Notes: generated by a model not told the origin, from the sequence alone. Shown: positions 39,022 to 47,899, counted from the first letter of the stretch. The stretch: DNA of 64,000 bases from Limnohabitans sp. 15K (GCF_002778285.1 NZ_NESM01000001.1:1572501-1636500), one strand, 5' to 3'. A program made the numbers and translations.

Positions 39022-40911
39022 ATGCACCTGACTGTTTCATCTCCCGTCCAAGCCCTCGCCGACATTCACCGCATCGAGGCCACACCCTTAGTCCAGGCCG
39101 TGCCCTGGGCCAGCACCTATGACCTGATCCGTGCCAGTGCCTTAGTTCACGCTGATCGGCCTGCGCTGACTTTCCTGCACACGGGCCAGCCCGGCGGTGC
39201 GTCCACCACCTGGACCTACCGTGACTTGCTGCACGGCATCCACCAAACCGCCAACCTGCTGCACGGCTTGCACTTAAGCCCGCACGACGTGGTGGCCATC
39301 TTGTTGCCGGGCGGCTTGGCTTACCACTTGGCGCTGTGGGGTGGCGAGGCGGCTGGCATCGTGCAGCCACTCAACCCCTTGCTGAGCGAAGACAAACTGC
39401 TGTCTTTGCTGCGCGCCAGCCAAGCCAAGGTGCTGATCGCTCACGGCGTGGACGACGACAGCCAGATGCGCGCCAAAGCGCTGCGCTTGCAGGCCCAATT
39501 GCCCCACTTGCACACCGTGCTGTGGGTGCATCCAGACGGTGAGCCCTTGGCGCAGCCCCTGCCCGATGGCACCCAAGACTTTCACGCCCTGCGGACTCAA
39601 CAGGCCTCAGACCGGCTGCTCAGCGATCGGGGGTTCAGCCCTCAAGACATTGCTGCTTACTTTCACACGGGCGGCACCACCGGTGCGCCCAAGCTGGCAC
39701 GGCACAGCCATGGGGCGCAAGTCTTCACGGCGTGGGCCAACGCCACGATGCAAGGCTTTCAGCCCACCGACGTGACGATGAACGGCTACCCGCTGTTCCA
39801 TGTGGCCGGTGTGCTGCCTGGCGCACTGTGTTCACTGGCCATCGGCATGCACGTCATCATTCCCACCGCTGCGCTGTTTCGCAACCGCGAAGTGGTGCAA
39901 AACTATTGGCGCTTGGCAGAGCACCATGGTTGCACACTGATGTCGGGCGTGCCCACCGTGCTGGCCGCTTTGGCGGGGGTGCCGCTGGATGGCGCGGACA
40001 TCTCACGCCTGCGCTCTGTGCGCACGGGAGCAGCACCGCTGCCCCCCGAATTGGCGCAGCGCTTTGAACAAACCTTTGGCCTGCAGATCAACGAGAGCTT
40101 GGGCATGACCGAGACCGCAGGTTTGAGCACCGTGGCCCCGCCTGGCCTGAGCGCCCCGGCAGGCTGCGTGGGCTGGCCATTGCCACATGCGCAGGTGCGC
40201 ATCGTGGGCTTGAACAGCGACGACCAAGCCACCGGGCAAGACCTGCCCGCTGGCGGCAAAGGCATGGTGCTCTACAAAGGCCCCAATTTGTTCTCGGGCT
40301 ACTTGGATGCGGCTGAAACCGCACGCAGTTTCACGCCAGACGGTTGGCTCATCACCGGCGATGTGGGCTTCATCGACGAACAAGGTCGATTACACCTGTC
40401 GGGCCGCGCCAAAGACTTGATCATTCGTGGGGGGCACAACATCGACCCCAAGGTGATCGAAGACGCTTTGGGGGCGCACCCTGCGGTGGACTTGTGCGCC
40501 GCCGTGGGTGCGCCTGATGCCTATGCGGGTGAACTGCCTGTGGCATTTGCCACGCTCAAGGCTGGAGCGCAGGTCAGCGAAGCTGAGCTGCTGGCTTTTA
40601 CCGCCGAGCGTGTGGACGAAGCCCCCGCCAAACCCAAGAGTCTCACCATCCTTGAACGCATGCCCGTGACCAACGTCGGGAAAATTTACAAACCCGAATT
40701 GCGCACCCTGGCCACAGCGGCGGTGGTGCAGGGCCTGATTCATCAGGTGCTGACACCCTTGCAAACGCCTGCTGCGCAATGGCCGAGCTTGCATGCGGCA
40801 GGCGATGGGCCTGTCGAGGTCGATGCCCGCGCGACGCCACTGGCTCTTTGGGCAAGCATTCAGCCACTGCTGGCCGCACTGCCGGTCAAGCTGGTGCTGC
40901 ACGCGCCCTGA
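39022..40911 (+). CDS. AMP-dependent acyl-CoA synthetase
   Basis: 629-residue ANL-superfamily enzyme. The P-loop-like motif is YFHTGGTTGAPKLARHSH, adenylate-binding NESLGMTETAGLS, A7-A8 DGWLITGDVGFIDEQGRLHL and SGRAKDLIIRGGHNI, and catalytic Lys in TNVGKIYKPELR. The FHVAGVLPGALC stretch resembles synthetases for fatty or small aromatic acids. It has a C-terminal extension of about 60 residues after the catalytic Lys. It follows the LRR-kinase gene by 78 nt on the same strand and ends at a strong terminator. Substrate undetermined. Confidence 0.85.
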   Translation: MHLTVSSPVQALADIHRIEATPLVQAVPWASTYDLIRASALVHADRPALTFLHTGQPGGASTTWTYRDLLHGIHQTANLLHGLHLSPHDVVAILLPGGLAYHLALWGGEAAGIVQPLNPLLSEDKLLSLLRASQAKVLIAHGVDDDSQMRAKALRLQAQLPHLHTVLWVHPDGEPLAQPLPDGTQDFHALRTQQASDRLLSDRGFSPQDIAAYFHTGGTTGAPKLARHSHGAQVFTAWANATMQGFQPTDVTMNGYPLFHVAGVLPGALCSLAIGMHVIIPTAALFRNREVVQNYWRLAEHHGCTLMSGVPTVLAALAGVPLDGADISRLRSVRTGAAPLPPELAQRFEQTFGLQINESLGMTETAGLSTVAPPGLSAPAGCVGWPLPHAQVRIVGLNSDDQATGQDLPAGGKGMVLYKGPNLFSGYLDAAETARSFTPDGWLITGDVGFIDEQGRLHLSGRAKDLIIRGGHNIDPKVIEDALGAHPAVDLCAAVGAPDAYAGELPVAFATLKAGAQVSEAELLAFTAERVDEAPAKPKSLTILERMPVTNVGKIYKPELRTLATAAVVQGLIHQVLTPLQTPAAQWPSLHAAGDGPVEVDARATPLALWASIQPLLAALPVKLVLHAP

Positions 40912-40923
40912 CAGCTTATGTCC

Positions 40924-40955
40924 AAAAAAATGCCACGACTGGCGTAGCATTTTTT
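40924..40955. terminator. Bidirectional terminator between acyl-CoA synthetase and topB
   Basis: AAAAAATGC ... GCATTTTTT arms around a 13-nt centre. It has U-runs on both strands, placed between two converging genes. Confidence 0.85.
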
Positions 40956-40974
40956 CAGCTTCGGATCTGTAGGC

Positions 40975-43905
40975 TCAGCTCAGGTGCTTGCCAATGATCC
41001 CGGCCAACTCGAACATGGTAGCGCTGTCCTTGCCAAACACCGCTTGCAGTTTGCCGTCGGCTTTGATGGAGCGCTTGTCTGCCGGGTCCTGCAAATTGTT
41101 GGCCTTGATGTAGTCCCAGATTTTCTTGACCACCTCGGTGCGGGCATACGTGCCGTCACCGATCACGGCGGCCAATGAGGTGCTGGGCTTCAAGGTGCCC
41201 ACGGCCGCTTTGCGCGGCGCTTTGGGCGCAGCAGTCTTGGCGGCTTTTTTGGCAGCGGGTGTTTTGGCTGCCGTGGTTTTGGCCGCAGCTTTCTTCACCG
41301 CCACCTTGCCAAACGGCGTCTTTTTGGCTGCCGTCTTTCGGGGTGGGTACTTCTTGCCGCCTTCGCGCTGCTCAAACTCAAACGTCACCTTGCCCTCTTC
41401 GGGGTTCCAGGCCAGCATGGCCTTGAAGCTTCGGCGGGTTCGGTTGCTGATGAACTTGTCGAGCAAATCGGTCTTGCCGGTCACCAGCAGCTTGGTCACC
41501 TGCTCGCGCTCCACCGGTTGCTGCAAGATGATCTTGCCGCTCTTGAAGTCACAGCTGGGCGTGGGTTGCTCGTTCGTGGGCACGGCTTTGCTGCACACAT
41601 AGTTGCTGCCGTGCTCGTGCACCGCGCTGCCGCACTTGGGGCAAGCACCCAGCGACTCGTCGGTGAACTCGACAATCTCACCGCTCTCTTCGTTCTTCTT
41701 GTCGTCACCGAAGTCGAATTCGAGCTTCCAGTTCTTTTCTTCTTCGTTGTACTTGAGCGCCATCTCGGCCACAAAAGGCCAACCGGCTTTGGATCGGAAA
41801 CCCTCCAGAGGGCCAATCTTCTTGTCGCGCATGAATTGCTCGACTTCGGCAGGCTCGAAGGTGCGTCCTGCAGGCGTCTTGCCAAACGAGAAACCGCAGC
41901 CTTCGCTGGCGCCATCCACACCCGTGCAGGTGTAACGGCGGTAGTTTTCTTTGACCACGCCACCACAGGTGGGGCAGGGCGTGGTGACGGTGGCGTAGTC
42001 GCCGGGCACGGTGTCGCGGTCGTACTCTTTGGCTTTCTTGACGATGTGCTCGGTCATGGCCGCGATCTCGGCCATGAAAGTGGCGCGGCTGAGTTTGCCT
42101 TGCTCCATCTGCGCCAGCTTGTATTCCCATTCGCCCGTCAGTTCGGGCTTGGACAGTTCTTCCACCTGCAGGCCGCGCAGCAGCGTCATGAGCTGGAAGG
42201 CTTTGGCGGTCGGGATCATCTCGCGGCCTTCGCGCAACATGTATTTCTCGTTGATCAGACCTTCGATCGTGGCAGCGCGGGTCGCTGGCGTGCCCAAGCC
42301 TTTTTCTTGCATGGCCTCGCGCAGTTCATCGTCGTCGACCATCTTGCCCGCACCTTCCATGGCGCCCAGCAGCGTGGCTTCTGAATAGCGGGCAGGCGGA
42401 CGGGTTTTCAGGCCCTTGGCCTCGACCGAGTCCACACCGACCTGTTCACCCGGCTTCACCGGCACCAGGTTCTGGCCTTTGTCGCCATCTTTAGCGTCTT
42501 CCACTTCTTCTGCGGCTTCTTTGCCATAAATCGCCAGCCAACCGGGCTTGACCAAGACCTTGCCCACGGTCTTGAAGCTGTGGCCTGCAGCCACGCTGAT
42601 GCGGGTGGACACTTGGTATTCGGCGCTAGGGAAGAACACCGCCATGAAACGGCGCACCACCAGGTCGTACAGCTTTTGCTCGGCCTCGGACAGTCCGCTG
42701 GGCGCTTGCAGCGTGGGGATGATGGCGAAGTGGTCTGAGACCTTTTTGTTGTCAAACACCCGTGGCAGTTTGCGCACATAGTTGTTATTGAGCGCTGTGA
42801 GGGCGTGTGGGGCCAAGTGCTTCATGCCGCTGTCCGCCAGCATCTCGAAGGTTTGCTTGGCCACGGGCACGTAGTCTTCGGGCAGGTGACGCGAGTCGGT
42901 ACGCGGATAAGTCAGGGCTTTGTGACGCTCGTACAAGCTTTGGGCCAGTGCCAGCGTGGTTTTGGCCGAAAAACCAAATTTGCCGTTGGCTTCGCGCTGC
43001 AAGCTGGTCAGGTCAAACAGGCCAGGGCTGGCTTGTGTGGTGGGCGTAGCCTCCTCGGTCACGCTGGCCGTTTTGCCGCGCACCGCATCCACAATGGCTT
43101 GCGCCTCAGCGGCCGTCCATTTGCGGTCGGCTTTCTTCTCGGCGTCTTCTTCTTTTTTCCACTTGGGGTCGAACCATTTGCCCGGATAGGTGCCGGCAGC
43201 TGCAGCGAACTCGGCGTGGATTTCCCAATAGTCGCGGCTGATGAATTTGCGGATCTGCTCTTCACGCTCCACCACCACGGCCAAGGTGGGCGTTTGCACA
43301 CGACCGACGGTGGTCAAAAAGAAACCACCATCGCGCGAGTTGAAGGCGGTCATGGCGCGGGTGCCGTTGATGCCCACCAGCCAATCGGCCTCCGAGCGGC
43401 TGCGGGCGGCGTCGGCCAGGCCCTGCATCTGGGTGTTGGTGCGCAGGTTGTCAAAGCCGTCGCGAATGGCTTGGGGCGTCATGGACTGCAGCCACAAGCG
43501 CTGCACGGGCTTGTCCAGGGTTTTGGCGCCCCCGGCGTACTGCTCGATCAAGCGGAAGATCAATTCCCCCTCACGGCCCGCGTCACAGGCGTTGATGAGC
43601 GCGTTCACGTCCTTGCGCTTGGCCTGCTTGACCACGGCGGAGAGGCGACTCTTGGTTTTGTCCACGGGCTTCAAGTCAAAGTGCGGCGGGATCACCGGCA
43701 AATTGGCAAAGCTCCACTTCCCGCGTTTCACGTCGTATTGCTCGGGGGCCTGGATCTCCACCAAGTGGCCCACCGCGCTGGTCACGACGTACGTGTCGTT
43801 CTCAAAGTGGTCGTCGTGTTTCTCGAACTTGCCCGAGATCGGGGTCAAGGCTTTAACGATGTCTTGAGCCACCGAAGGCTTCTCTGCAATTACCAGTGTC
43901 TTCAT
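40975..43905 (-). CDS. topB: DNA topoisomerase III with H1-like linker and C-terminal SWIB domain
   Basis: Type IA topoisomerase of about 976 residues. The Toprim domain starts MKTLVIAEKPSVAQDIVKAL with the acidic motif NACDAGREGELIF (about 105-117). The catalytic Tyr is Tyr333 in LTYPRTDSRHLP. After the core come zinc-ribbon-like segments (CPTCGGVV, CPKCGSAV) and repeated topoisomerase C-terminal modules (SCDFKSGKIILQQPV). Then follows a Lys/Ala-rich histone-H1-like linker (KKAAAKTTAAKTPAAKKAAK, coded near 41190-41340). Last comes a SWIB/MDM2 domain of about 72 residues (VVKKIWDYIKANNLQDPADK; coded about 40978-41190). The start at 43905 was chosen over an unsupported 39-codon extension. Divergent from a SET methyltransferase gene. 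Confidence 0.92.
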   Translation of the reverse strand: MKTLVIAEKPSVAQDIVKALTPISGKFEKHDDHFENDTYVVTSAVGHLVEIQAPEQYDVKRGKWSFANLPVIPPHFDLKPVDKTKSRLSAVVKQAKRKDVNALINACDAGREGELIFRLIEQYAGGAKTLDKPVQRLWLQSMTPQAIRDGFDNLRTNTQMQGLADAARSRSEADWLVGINGTRAMTAFNSRDGGFFLTTVGRVQTPTLAVVVEREEQIRKFISRDYWEIHAEFAAAAGTYPGKWFDPKWKKEEDAEKKADRKWTAAEAQAIVDAVRGKTASVTEEATPTTQASPGLFDLTSLQREANGKFGFSAKTTLALAQSLYERHKALTYPRTDSRHLPEDYVPVAKQTFEMLADSGMKHLAPHALTALNNNYVRKLPRVFDNKKVSDHFAIIPTLQAPSGLSEAEQKLYDLVVRRFMAVFFPSAEYQVSTRISVAAGHSFKTVGKVLVKPGWLAIYGKEAAEEVEDAKDGDKGQNLVPVKPGEQVGVDSVEAKGLKTRPPARYSEATLLGAMEGAGKMVDDDELREAMQEKGLGTPATRAATIEGLINEKYMLREGREMIPTAKAFQLMTLLRGLQVEELSKPELTGEWEYKLAQMEQGKLSRATFMAEIAAMTEHIVKKAKEYDRDTVPGDYATVTTPCPTCGGVVKENYRRYTCTGVDGASEGCGFSFGKTPAGRTFEPAEVEQFMRDKKIGPLEGFRSKAGWPFVAEMALKYNEEEKNWKLEFDFGDDKKNEESGEIVEFTDESLGACPKCGSAVHEHGSNYVCSKAVPTNEQPTPSCDFKSGKIILQQPVEREQVTKLLVTGKTDLLDKFISNRTRRSFKAMLAWNPEEGKVTFEFEQREGGKKYPPRKTAAKKTPFGKVAVKKAAAKTTAAKTPAAKKAAKTAAPKAPRKAAVGTLKPSTSLAAVIGDGTYARTEVVKKIWDYIKANNLQDPADKRSIKADGKLQAVFGKDSATMFELAGIIGKHLS

Positions 43906-43925
43906 GTCATTACAATCCGTTGTCT

Positions 43926-43966
43926 CGCGTGTGCGCACGCGCCCGGGCACGCGCTCACGCACGCGC
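43926..43966. other. Alternating purine-pyrimidine tract (Z-DNA-prone) in the topB/SET intergenic region
   Basis: 43926-43942 alternates pyrimidine and purine without a break (CGCGTGTGCGCACGCGC). Two more alternating runs follow at 43947-43954 and 43956-43966 (CACGCACGCGC). Such CG/CA repeats favour left-handed DNA under negative supercoiling. The tract lies in the 95-nt gap between the divergent topB and SET gene starts. Confidence 0.6.
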
Positions 43967-44000
43967 CCACATGAATTCACCATAACAAATTTTTGACGCC

Positions 44001-44621
44001 GTGGCCAAAACCCTTGTTTCATCCCCCAGCCGCTCCACCGACAAACCTGCTGTTGCTTCAGGCAAACGCATTCAGGTGCGCCGCTCAGGTGTGCATGGCA
44101 AAGGCGTCTTCGCGCTGCAGGACATCGCTGAAGGCGAAACCCTGATCGAGTACGTGGGCGAGGTCATCAGCTGGGACGAGGCGCAAGACCGCCACCCCCA
44201 CGACCCCGAAGACCCGAACCACACGTTTTACTTCCATGTGAACGAAGACCGTGTCATCGACGCGCTGTTTGGCGGCAACTCCTCACGCTGGATCAACCAC
44301 AGCTGCAACCCCAACTGCGAAGCCGACGAAGACAATGACCGCATCTTCATCAAGGCGATCCGCAACATCAAAGCCGGTGAAGAGCTGAACTACGACTACG
44401 GTCTGATCATTGACGAGCCGTACACCAAGAAGCTCAAGGCCGAGTACCCCTGCTGGTGTGGTGCCAAGAACTGCCGTGGCACGCTGCTCTCGCCCAAAGA
44501 CCGCGCAGACACCCCCAAGATTCCCAAACAAAAGAAGACCCCATCGAAAGACAAGGTCAAATCGAAGACAAAGCCTAAAGCGGCCAAGCCTGCCAAGGCA
44601 GACAAGCCCAAAAAGCGCTGA
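44001..44621 (+). CDS. SET domain lysine methyltransferase with post-SET zinc motif and basic tail
   Basis: 206 residues, GTG start. A complete SET fold is visible: SAM-binding RRSGVHGKGVFALQDI (27-42), the knot RWINHSCNPNCEAD (96-109), catalytic EELNYDYG (127-134) and a post-SET CWCGAKNCRG (151-160), which with the knot Cys can bind zinc. Residues 165-206 are a Lys/Pro-rich tail (KPKAAKPAKADKPKKR) suited to nucleic acid binding. All key residues are kept, so a protein-lysine methyltransferase is likely. Target unknown; the Lys-rich tail of the neighbouring TopB is a candidate (inference). Confidence 0.9.
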   Translation: MAKTLVSSPSRSTDKPAVASGKRIQVRRSGVHGKGVFALQDIAEGETLIEYVGEVISWDEAQDRHPHDPEDPNHTFYFHVNEDRVIDALFGGNSSRWINHSCNPNCEADEDNDRIFIKAIRNIKAGEELNYDYGLIIDEPYTKKLKAEYPCWCGAKNCRGTLLSPKDRADTPKIPKQKKTPSKDKVKSKTKPKAAKPAKADKPKKR

Positions 44622-44647
44622 GCCATGCCGGCCCGCCGCATTGACTC

Positions 44648-44739
44648 TGTAGGAGGCCGCCCCTGCGGCCGAATGCGCTTGAAGCTTTGCTGGCGTTTGA
44701 GAAGCGCATACCTTCGCGAGCAGGGGCTTGCTCCCACAA
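44648..44739. repeat. REP/BIME-like inverted pair between SET gene and birA
   Basis: Left unit TGTAGGAGGCCGCCCCTGCG begins a GGCCGC-CCCT-GCGGCC hairpin. The right unit, on the minus strand, reads TTGTGGGAGCAAGCCCCTGC and folds as GAGCA...TGCTC. The two face each other across about 45 nt, as in bacterial interspersed mosaic elements. Related to the element at 13837-13931. Confidence 0.7.
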
Positions 44740-44767
44740 CGCCCCACACACGCGCCCTCGTCAAAGC

Positions 44768-45547
44768 ATGATCACGCCCACCCCTTGGCCCGCTGAAGCA
44801 ATTTGGGAACAGGTCTTCCCCCTGTTGCCCGACTTCACGGTCGAAGTGCTGCCCGAGATCGATTCAAGCAACAGCGAGTTGATGCGCCGCGCTCGCGCAG
44901 GCCAACATGAAGCGACCTTGCTGGTGGCCGAGCGTCAAACTGCAGGTCGCGGACGCATGGGACGTGTCTGGCAAAGCCAGCCTGGCGACTCGCTCACCTT
45001 CTCACTCAGCTTGTCCCTCGCACCCCAAGACTGGTCCGGCTTGTCTTTGGCCGTGGGCTTGAGCTTGGCGGAGAGCCTGCATCCGGGTGTGCAGCTGAAA
45101 TGGCCCAACGATTTGTGGTTCGAAGACCGCAAAATCGGCGGCATCTTGGTGGAAGCGGCCAGCATGGCTGGACGCAGCCAAGTGGTGGTGGGCGTGGGAC
45201 TGAACATCCGTCCGCGCGGAGCCGACGGCCTGAACACACCGCCTGCTGCCTTGACCGAACTGCTACCCGACTTGACCGGGCCCGCATGTTTGGCACGCGT
45301 GGCTCTCCCGCTCATCCAGACGCTGCTCACATTCGAGAGCGAAGGCTTTGCGCCCCTGAAAGGCCGATTTGAATCGCGTGATGCGCTCAAGGGCCGCCAG
45401 GTGCACACCAGCGACGGCCAAGTGGGTGAGGCGCTGGGTGTCGGCACCACAGGCGCCTTGCGCTTGCAGACCGATGCGGGTGTGCAAGAAATCCACAGCG
45501 CCGAGATCAGCGTGAGACCCTTTCCTGTTTCGGACCCCAAGCCATGA
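44768..45547 (+). CDS. birA: Biotin-[acetyl-CoA-carboxylase] ligase
   Basis: Attaches biotin to the carrier domain of acetyl-CoA carboxylase and other carboxylases. About 259 residues, monofunctional: it begins with the catalytic domain and has no N-terminal DNA-binding domain, so it cannot act as a BirA-type repressor. Key motifs are IDSSNSELMRRA, the biotinyl-AMP loop TAGRGRMGRVW, KWPNDLWFEDRKIGGIL and VVGVGLNIRP. The ATG at 44768 is used. The stop overlaps the next small gene as ATGA. Confidence 0.93.
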   Translation: MITPTPWPAEAIWEQVFPLLPDFTVEVLPEIDSSNSELMRRARAGQHEATLLVAERQTAGRGRMGRVWQSQPGDSLTFSLSLSLAPQDWSGLSLAVGLSLAESLHPGVQLKWPNDLWFEDRKIGGILVEAASMAGRSQVVVGVGLNIRPRGADGLNTPPAALTELLPDLTGPACLARVALPLIQTLLTFESEGFAPLKGRFESRDALKGRQVHTSDGQVGEALGVGTTGALRLQTDAGVQEIHSAEISVRPFPVSDPKP

Positions 45548-45744
45548 CCCGTTTTTTGATCGCTGTTTTGTTGGTCTTGAATGCCGTCACACTGGCTTGG
45601 CAGTGGGACGCTTTTGCACGCTGGGGCTTTGGCCCCAACACCGCACGCGAGCCTGAGCGGCTGGGTCAACAGATTCGCCCAGAAGCCTTGACCATCAAAA
45701 GCCCTGAAGCTGTGGCGAAACGCTTGGCCGCTGAGACCCCTTGA
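45544..45744 (+). CDS. Small membrane-anchored protein, resembles the N-terminus of SPOR-domain proteins
   Basis: 66 residues, start overlapping the birA stop (ATGA). One N-terminal membrane segment (MTRFLIAVLLVLNAVTLAWQ) is followed by a short soluble part, EPERLGQQIRPEALTIKSP. In related betaproteobacteria birA is followed by coaX and a SPOR-domain gene whose N-terminus looks like this, with the QQIRPEAL stretch. Here neither coaX nor the SPOR domain is present, so this may be the remaining anchor of a longer protein or a short paralog. Function unknown. Confidence 0.6.
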   Translation: MTRFLIAVLLVLNAVTLAWQWDAFARWGFGPNTAREPERLGQQIRPEALTIKSPEAVAKRLAAETP

Positions 45745-45769
45745 AACCCACTGAAAACCGAGATTGACC

Positions 45770-46429
45770 ATGAGCCTGAAACTTTATTTCTCCCCGGGCG
45801 CTTGCTCTTTTGTGCCCCATGTTTTGTTGGAGATGAGCGGCGCCGAGTTTGAGCCGAGCATGGTCAAGCTGCACAAAGGTGAGCAAAACAGCGATGACTA
45901 CAAAGCCATCAACCCACGCGGCCAGGTGCCCGTGCTGGTGAGCAACGGCCAACCCATCACACAAATTTTGGCCATCGTGCTGCACTTGGACCAAGTGTTC
46001 CCTGAAATGGGCTTTCTGCCCGCCGAGCCGCTGGCCCGCGCCCAAGCCCTGTCCACCTTGGCTTGGATGAACAACACGGTACACCCCACTTTCACGCACA
46101 TCTTCATGCCGCAAAACTTCTCGGACCTGCCTGAAGTGCAAGCGGCGCTCAAACCCTACAACATCCAATTGTTTCGCGGCATGTTGGGCGAATTGCAAGC
46201 GCTGGTGGAAAAGGCCGCAAGCCAAGGTCAAGCCTGGCTCAGCGGTGAACGCTTCGGCCCGCTTGATGCCTACAGCCTGACACTCACGCGATGGGGAACG
46301 ATCGCCGGCATTGCGCCCGAAGAACACCCCGCGCTGTGGGCCTTTGTGCAAAAAGTAGCGGCAGAGCCTGCCGTCGCCCGGGTGATCGAGCGCGAGCGTT
46401 TGCAACTGAACATGGGCAAGCCCGCCTGA
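45770..46429 (+). CDS. Glutathione S-transferase family protein
   Basis: About 219 residues. The N-terminal thioredoxin-like domain reads MSLKLYFSPGACSFVPHVLL with Ser/Cys at the glutathione-activating position, as in beta-class GSTs. It continues with KAINPRGQVPVLVSNGQPI (cis-Pro loop). The C-terminal helical domain has GERFGPLDAYSLTLTRWG, matching the N-capping/hydrophobic-staple region. An in-frame TTG two codons earlier is less likely than the ATG at 45770. Cytoplasmic; substrate unknown. Confidence 0.88.
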   Translation: MSLKLYFSPGACSFVPHVLLEMSGAEFEPSMVKLHKGEQNSDDYKAINPRGQVPVLVSNGQPITQILAIVLHLDQVFPEMGFLPAEPLARAQALSTLAWMNNTVHPTFTHIFMPQNFSDLPEVQAALKPYNIQLFRGMLGELQALVEKAASQGQAWLSGERFGPLDAYSLTLTRWGTIAGIAPEEHPALWAFVQKVAAEPAVARVIERERLQLNMGKPA

Positions 46430-46435
46430 GCGGGT

Positions 46436-47899
46436 TCACGCCAAAGGACTGAAGCGCAGCGTGAAGCACGCGCCCGGGGGGTTGTGCCCGGGGTGTGAAG
46501 CATCCACCGTGATGGAAGCCCCGTGCTGCTGTGCAATTTCCTTGACGATGGGCAGGCCCAAGCCCGAGCCGTCCACGTTGGTGCCCAGCGCCCGGTAAAA
46601 GGGCTGAAACACCAGTTCACGCTCAGCCACCGGAATGCCGAGGCCGTTGTCTTCAACCTGAATGACCAAGGCTTTGCTGTAGGGGTCCACCAACACGCGC
46701 ACCGTGACCACCCCTTGGCGCTCGGGCGTGCTGGGTGTGTAATGCACCGCGTTTTCAACGAGGTTGCGCAGCATTTCTTTGAGCAAGGTGGGGTTGCCCA
46801 TCACCTGTGCGCCCGGGGTGCCCGAGTCCACGCCTTCGTAGCCCAGGTCCAGCCCTTTGTCCATGGCGCCTGGCAGACAGTCTTGCAAGACATCGCTGGC
46901 CAGTATGACCACGTCGCAACTTTGTTGGGAGGGGTGCACGCCGCCGCCTTCGGCGCGTGCCAATGACAACAACTGGTTCACGGTGTGGGTGGCCTGAACG
47001 CTGGCGCGTCCAATCTGCTTCAACGATTTCTTCAAATCCTCTTCACTCGAACCCGAACGCTGGGCCAGATCGGCCTGCATGCGCAAGCCCGCCAAGGGGG
47101 TCTTGAGCTGGTGCGCAGCACCGGCCAAGAAACGTTTTTGTGTGACGATGGAGTCTTTCAGGCGTTCTAACAAGTCGTTCACCGAAACCACCAAGGGGGC
47201 CACCTCCATGGGCACGGCTTTGTCATCCAGTGGGCTCAAGTCGTCGGGTTTGCGGGCGCGGATGCGCTCTTCCAGCTGCGACAAGGGTTTGATGCCGCGT
47301 ACCAGCGCCAGCCATACCAAAAGCACGGCCAATGGCAAAAGGGCGAACTGGGGCAGCATCACGCCCTTGATGATCTCGGCGGCCAGCACTGAGCGCTTTT
47401 CACGCGTTTCGGCCACCTGCACCAAAGCCGGATTGTTGCCCTCGGCGTCCAGGCGGATCCAGGTGTAGGCCACACGCACTTCCAAGCCGCGCATTTCATC
47501 GTCGCGAATGTGCACCTCGTAACTGCTGCCCTTGTCTTGATCGCTCGGTGGCATGGGCAAATCGCGCTCACCGCTCAGGTGCTCTTTGGCACCACCGAGC
47601 ACTTGGTAATAAACCAAGTCGGTCTCATCGGCACGCAGCAGTTCACTGGCCGGTTGCGGCAAGTTGAATTGCACGCGTTGGTCTGGCCCCAACTTGACCT
47701 GTTGGGCCAGGGCTTGCACGTTGTAGATCAAGGCACGGTCAAAGGGTTTGTTGGCCAAGCCCTGCGCCACCAACCAGGTCAAGGCCAAACTGATCGGCCA
47801 CAGCAAAAGCAAAGGCGTGAGCATCCAATCCAGGATTTCGCCGAACAAGGAGCGCTGCTCCCGCTTGAAAAGACGCACACTCCAGCCCCGGGATTTCAT
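46436..47899 (-). CDS. Sensor histidine kinase (TctE/QseC-like)
   Basis: 487 residues. Two membrane segments (about 24-46 and 185-205, LPLAVLLVWLALVRG) flank a periplasmic sensor domain of about 140 residues. The phospho-acceptor region is AAHQLKTPLAGLRMQADLA. The ATPase domain has N-box LVENAVHYTP, G1 VEDNGLGIP and G2 DGSGLGLPI. It belongs with the response regulator encoded 50 nt upstream. Architecture and H-box resemble TctE, which senses tricarboxylates; a Bug/TctC-type binding protein is encoded 10 kb away but not linked. The signal is not known. Confidence 0.88.
   Translation of the reverse strand: MKSRGWSVRLFKREQRSLFGEILDWMLTPLLLLWPISLALTWLVAQGLANKPFDRALIYNVQALAQQVKLGPDQRVQFNLPQPASELLRADETDLVYYQVLGGAKEHLSGERDLPMPPSDQDKGSSYEVHIRDDEMRGLEVRVAYTWIRLDAEGNNPALVQVAETREKRSVLAAEIIKGVMLPQFALLPLAVLLVWLALVRGIKPLSQLEERIRARKPDDLSPLDDKAVPMEVAPLVVSVNDLLERLKDSIVTQKRFLAGAAHQLKTPLAGLRMQADLAQRSGSSEEDLKKSLKQIGRASVQATHTVNQLLSLARAEGGGVHPSQQSCDVVILASDVLQDCLPGAMDKGLDLGYEGVDSGTPGAQVMGNPTLLKEMLRNLVENAVHYTPSTPERQGVVTVRVLVDPYSKALVIQVEDNGLGIPVAERELVFQPFYRALGTNVDGSGLGLPIVKEIAQQHGASITVDASHPGHNPPGACFTLRFSPLA

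Noticed and set aside
41190..41340. Frameshift or assembly error in the Lys/Ala-rich part of topB
   Set aside because: The frame stays open through the linker into a well-formed SWIB domain, so the tail is genuine.
42805..43974. Open frame of 389 codons antisense to topB
   Set aside because: Opposite the conserved Toprim and catalytic core; no motif of its own.
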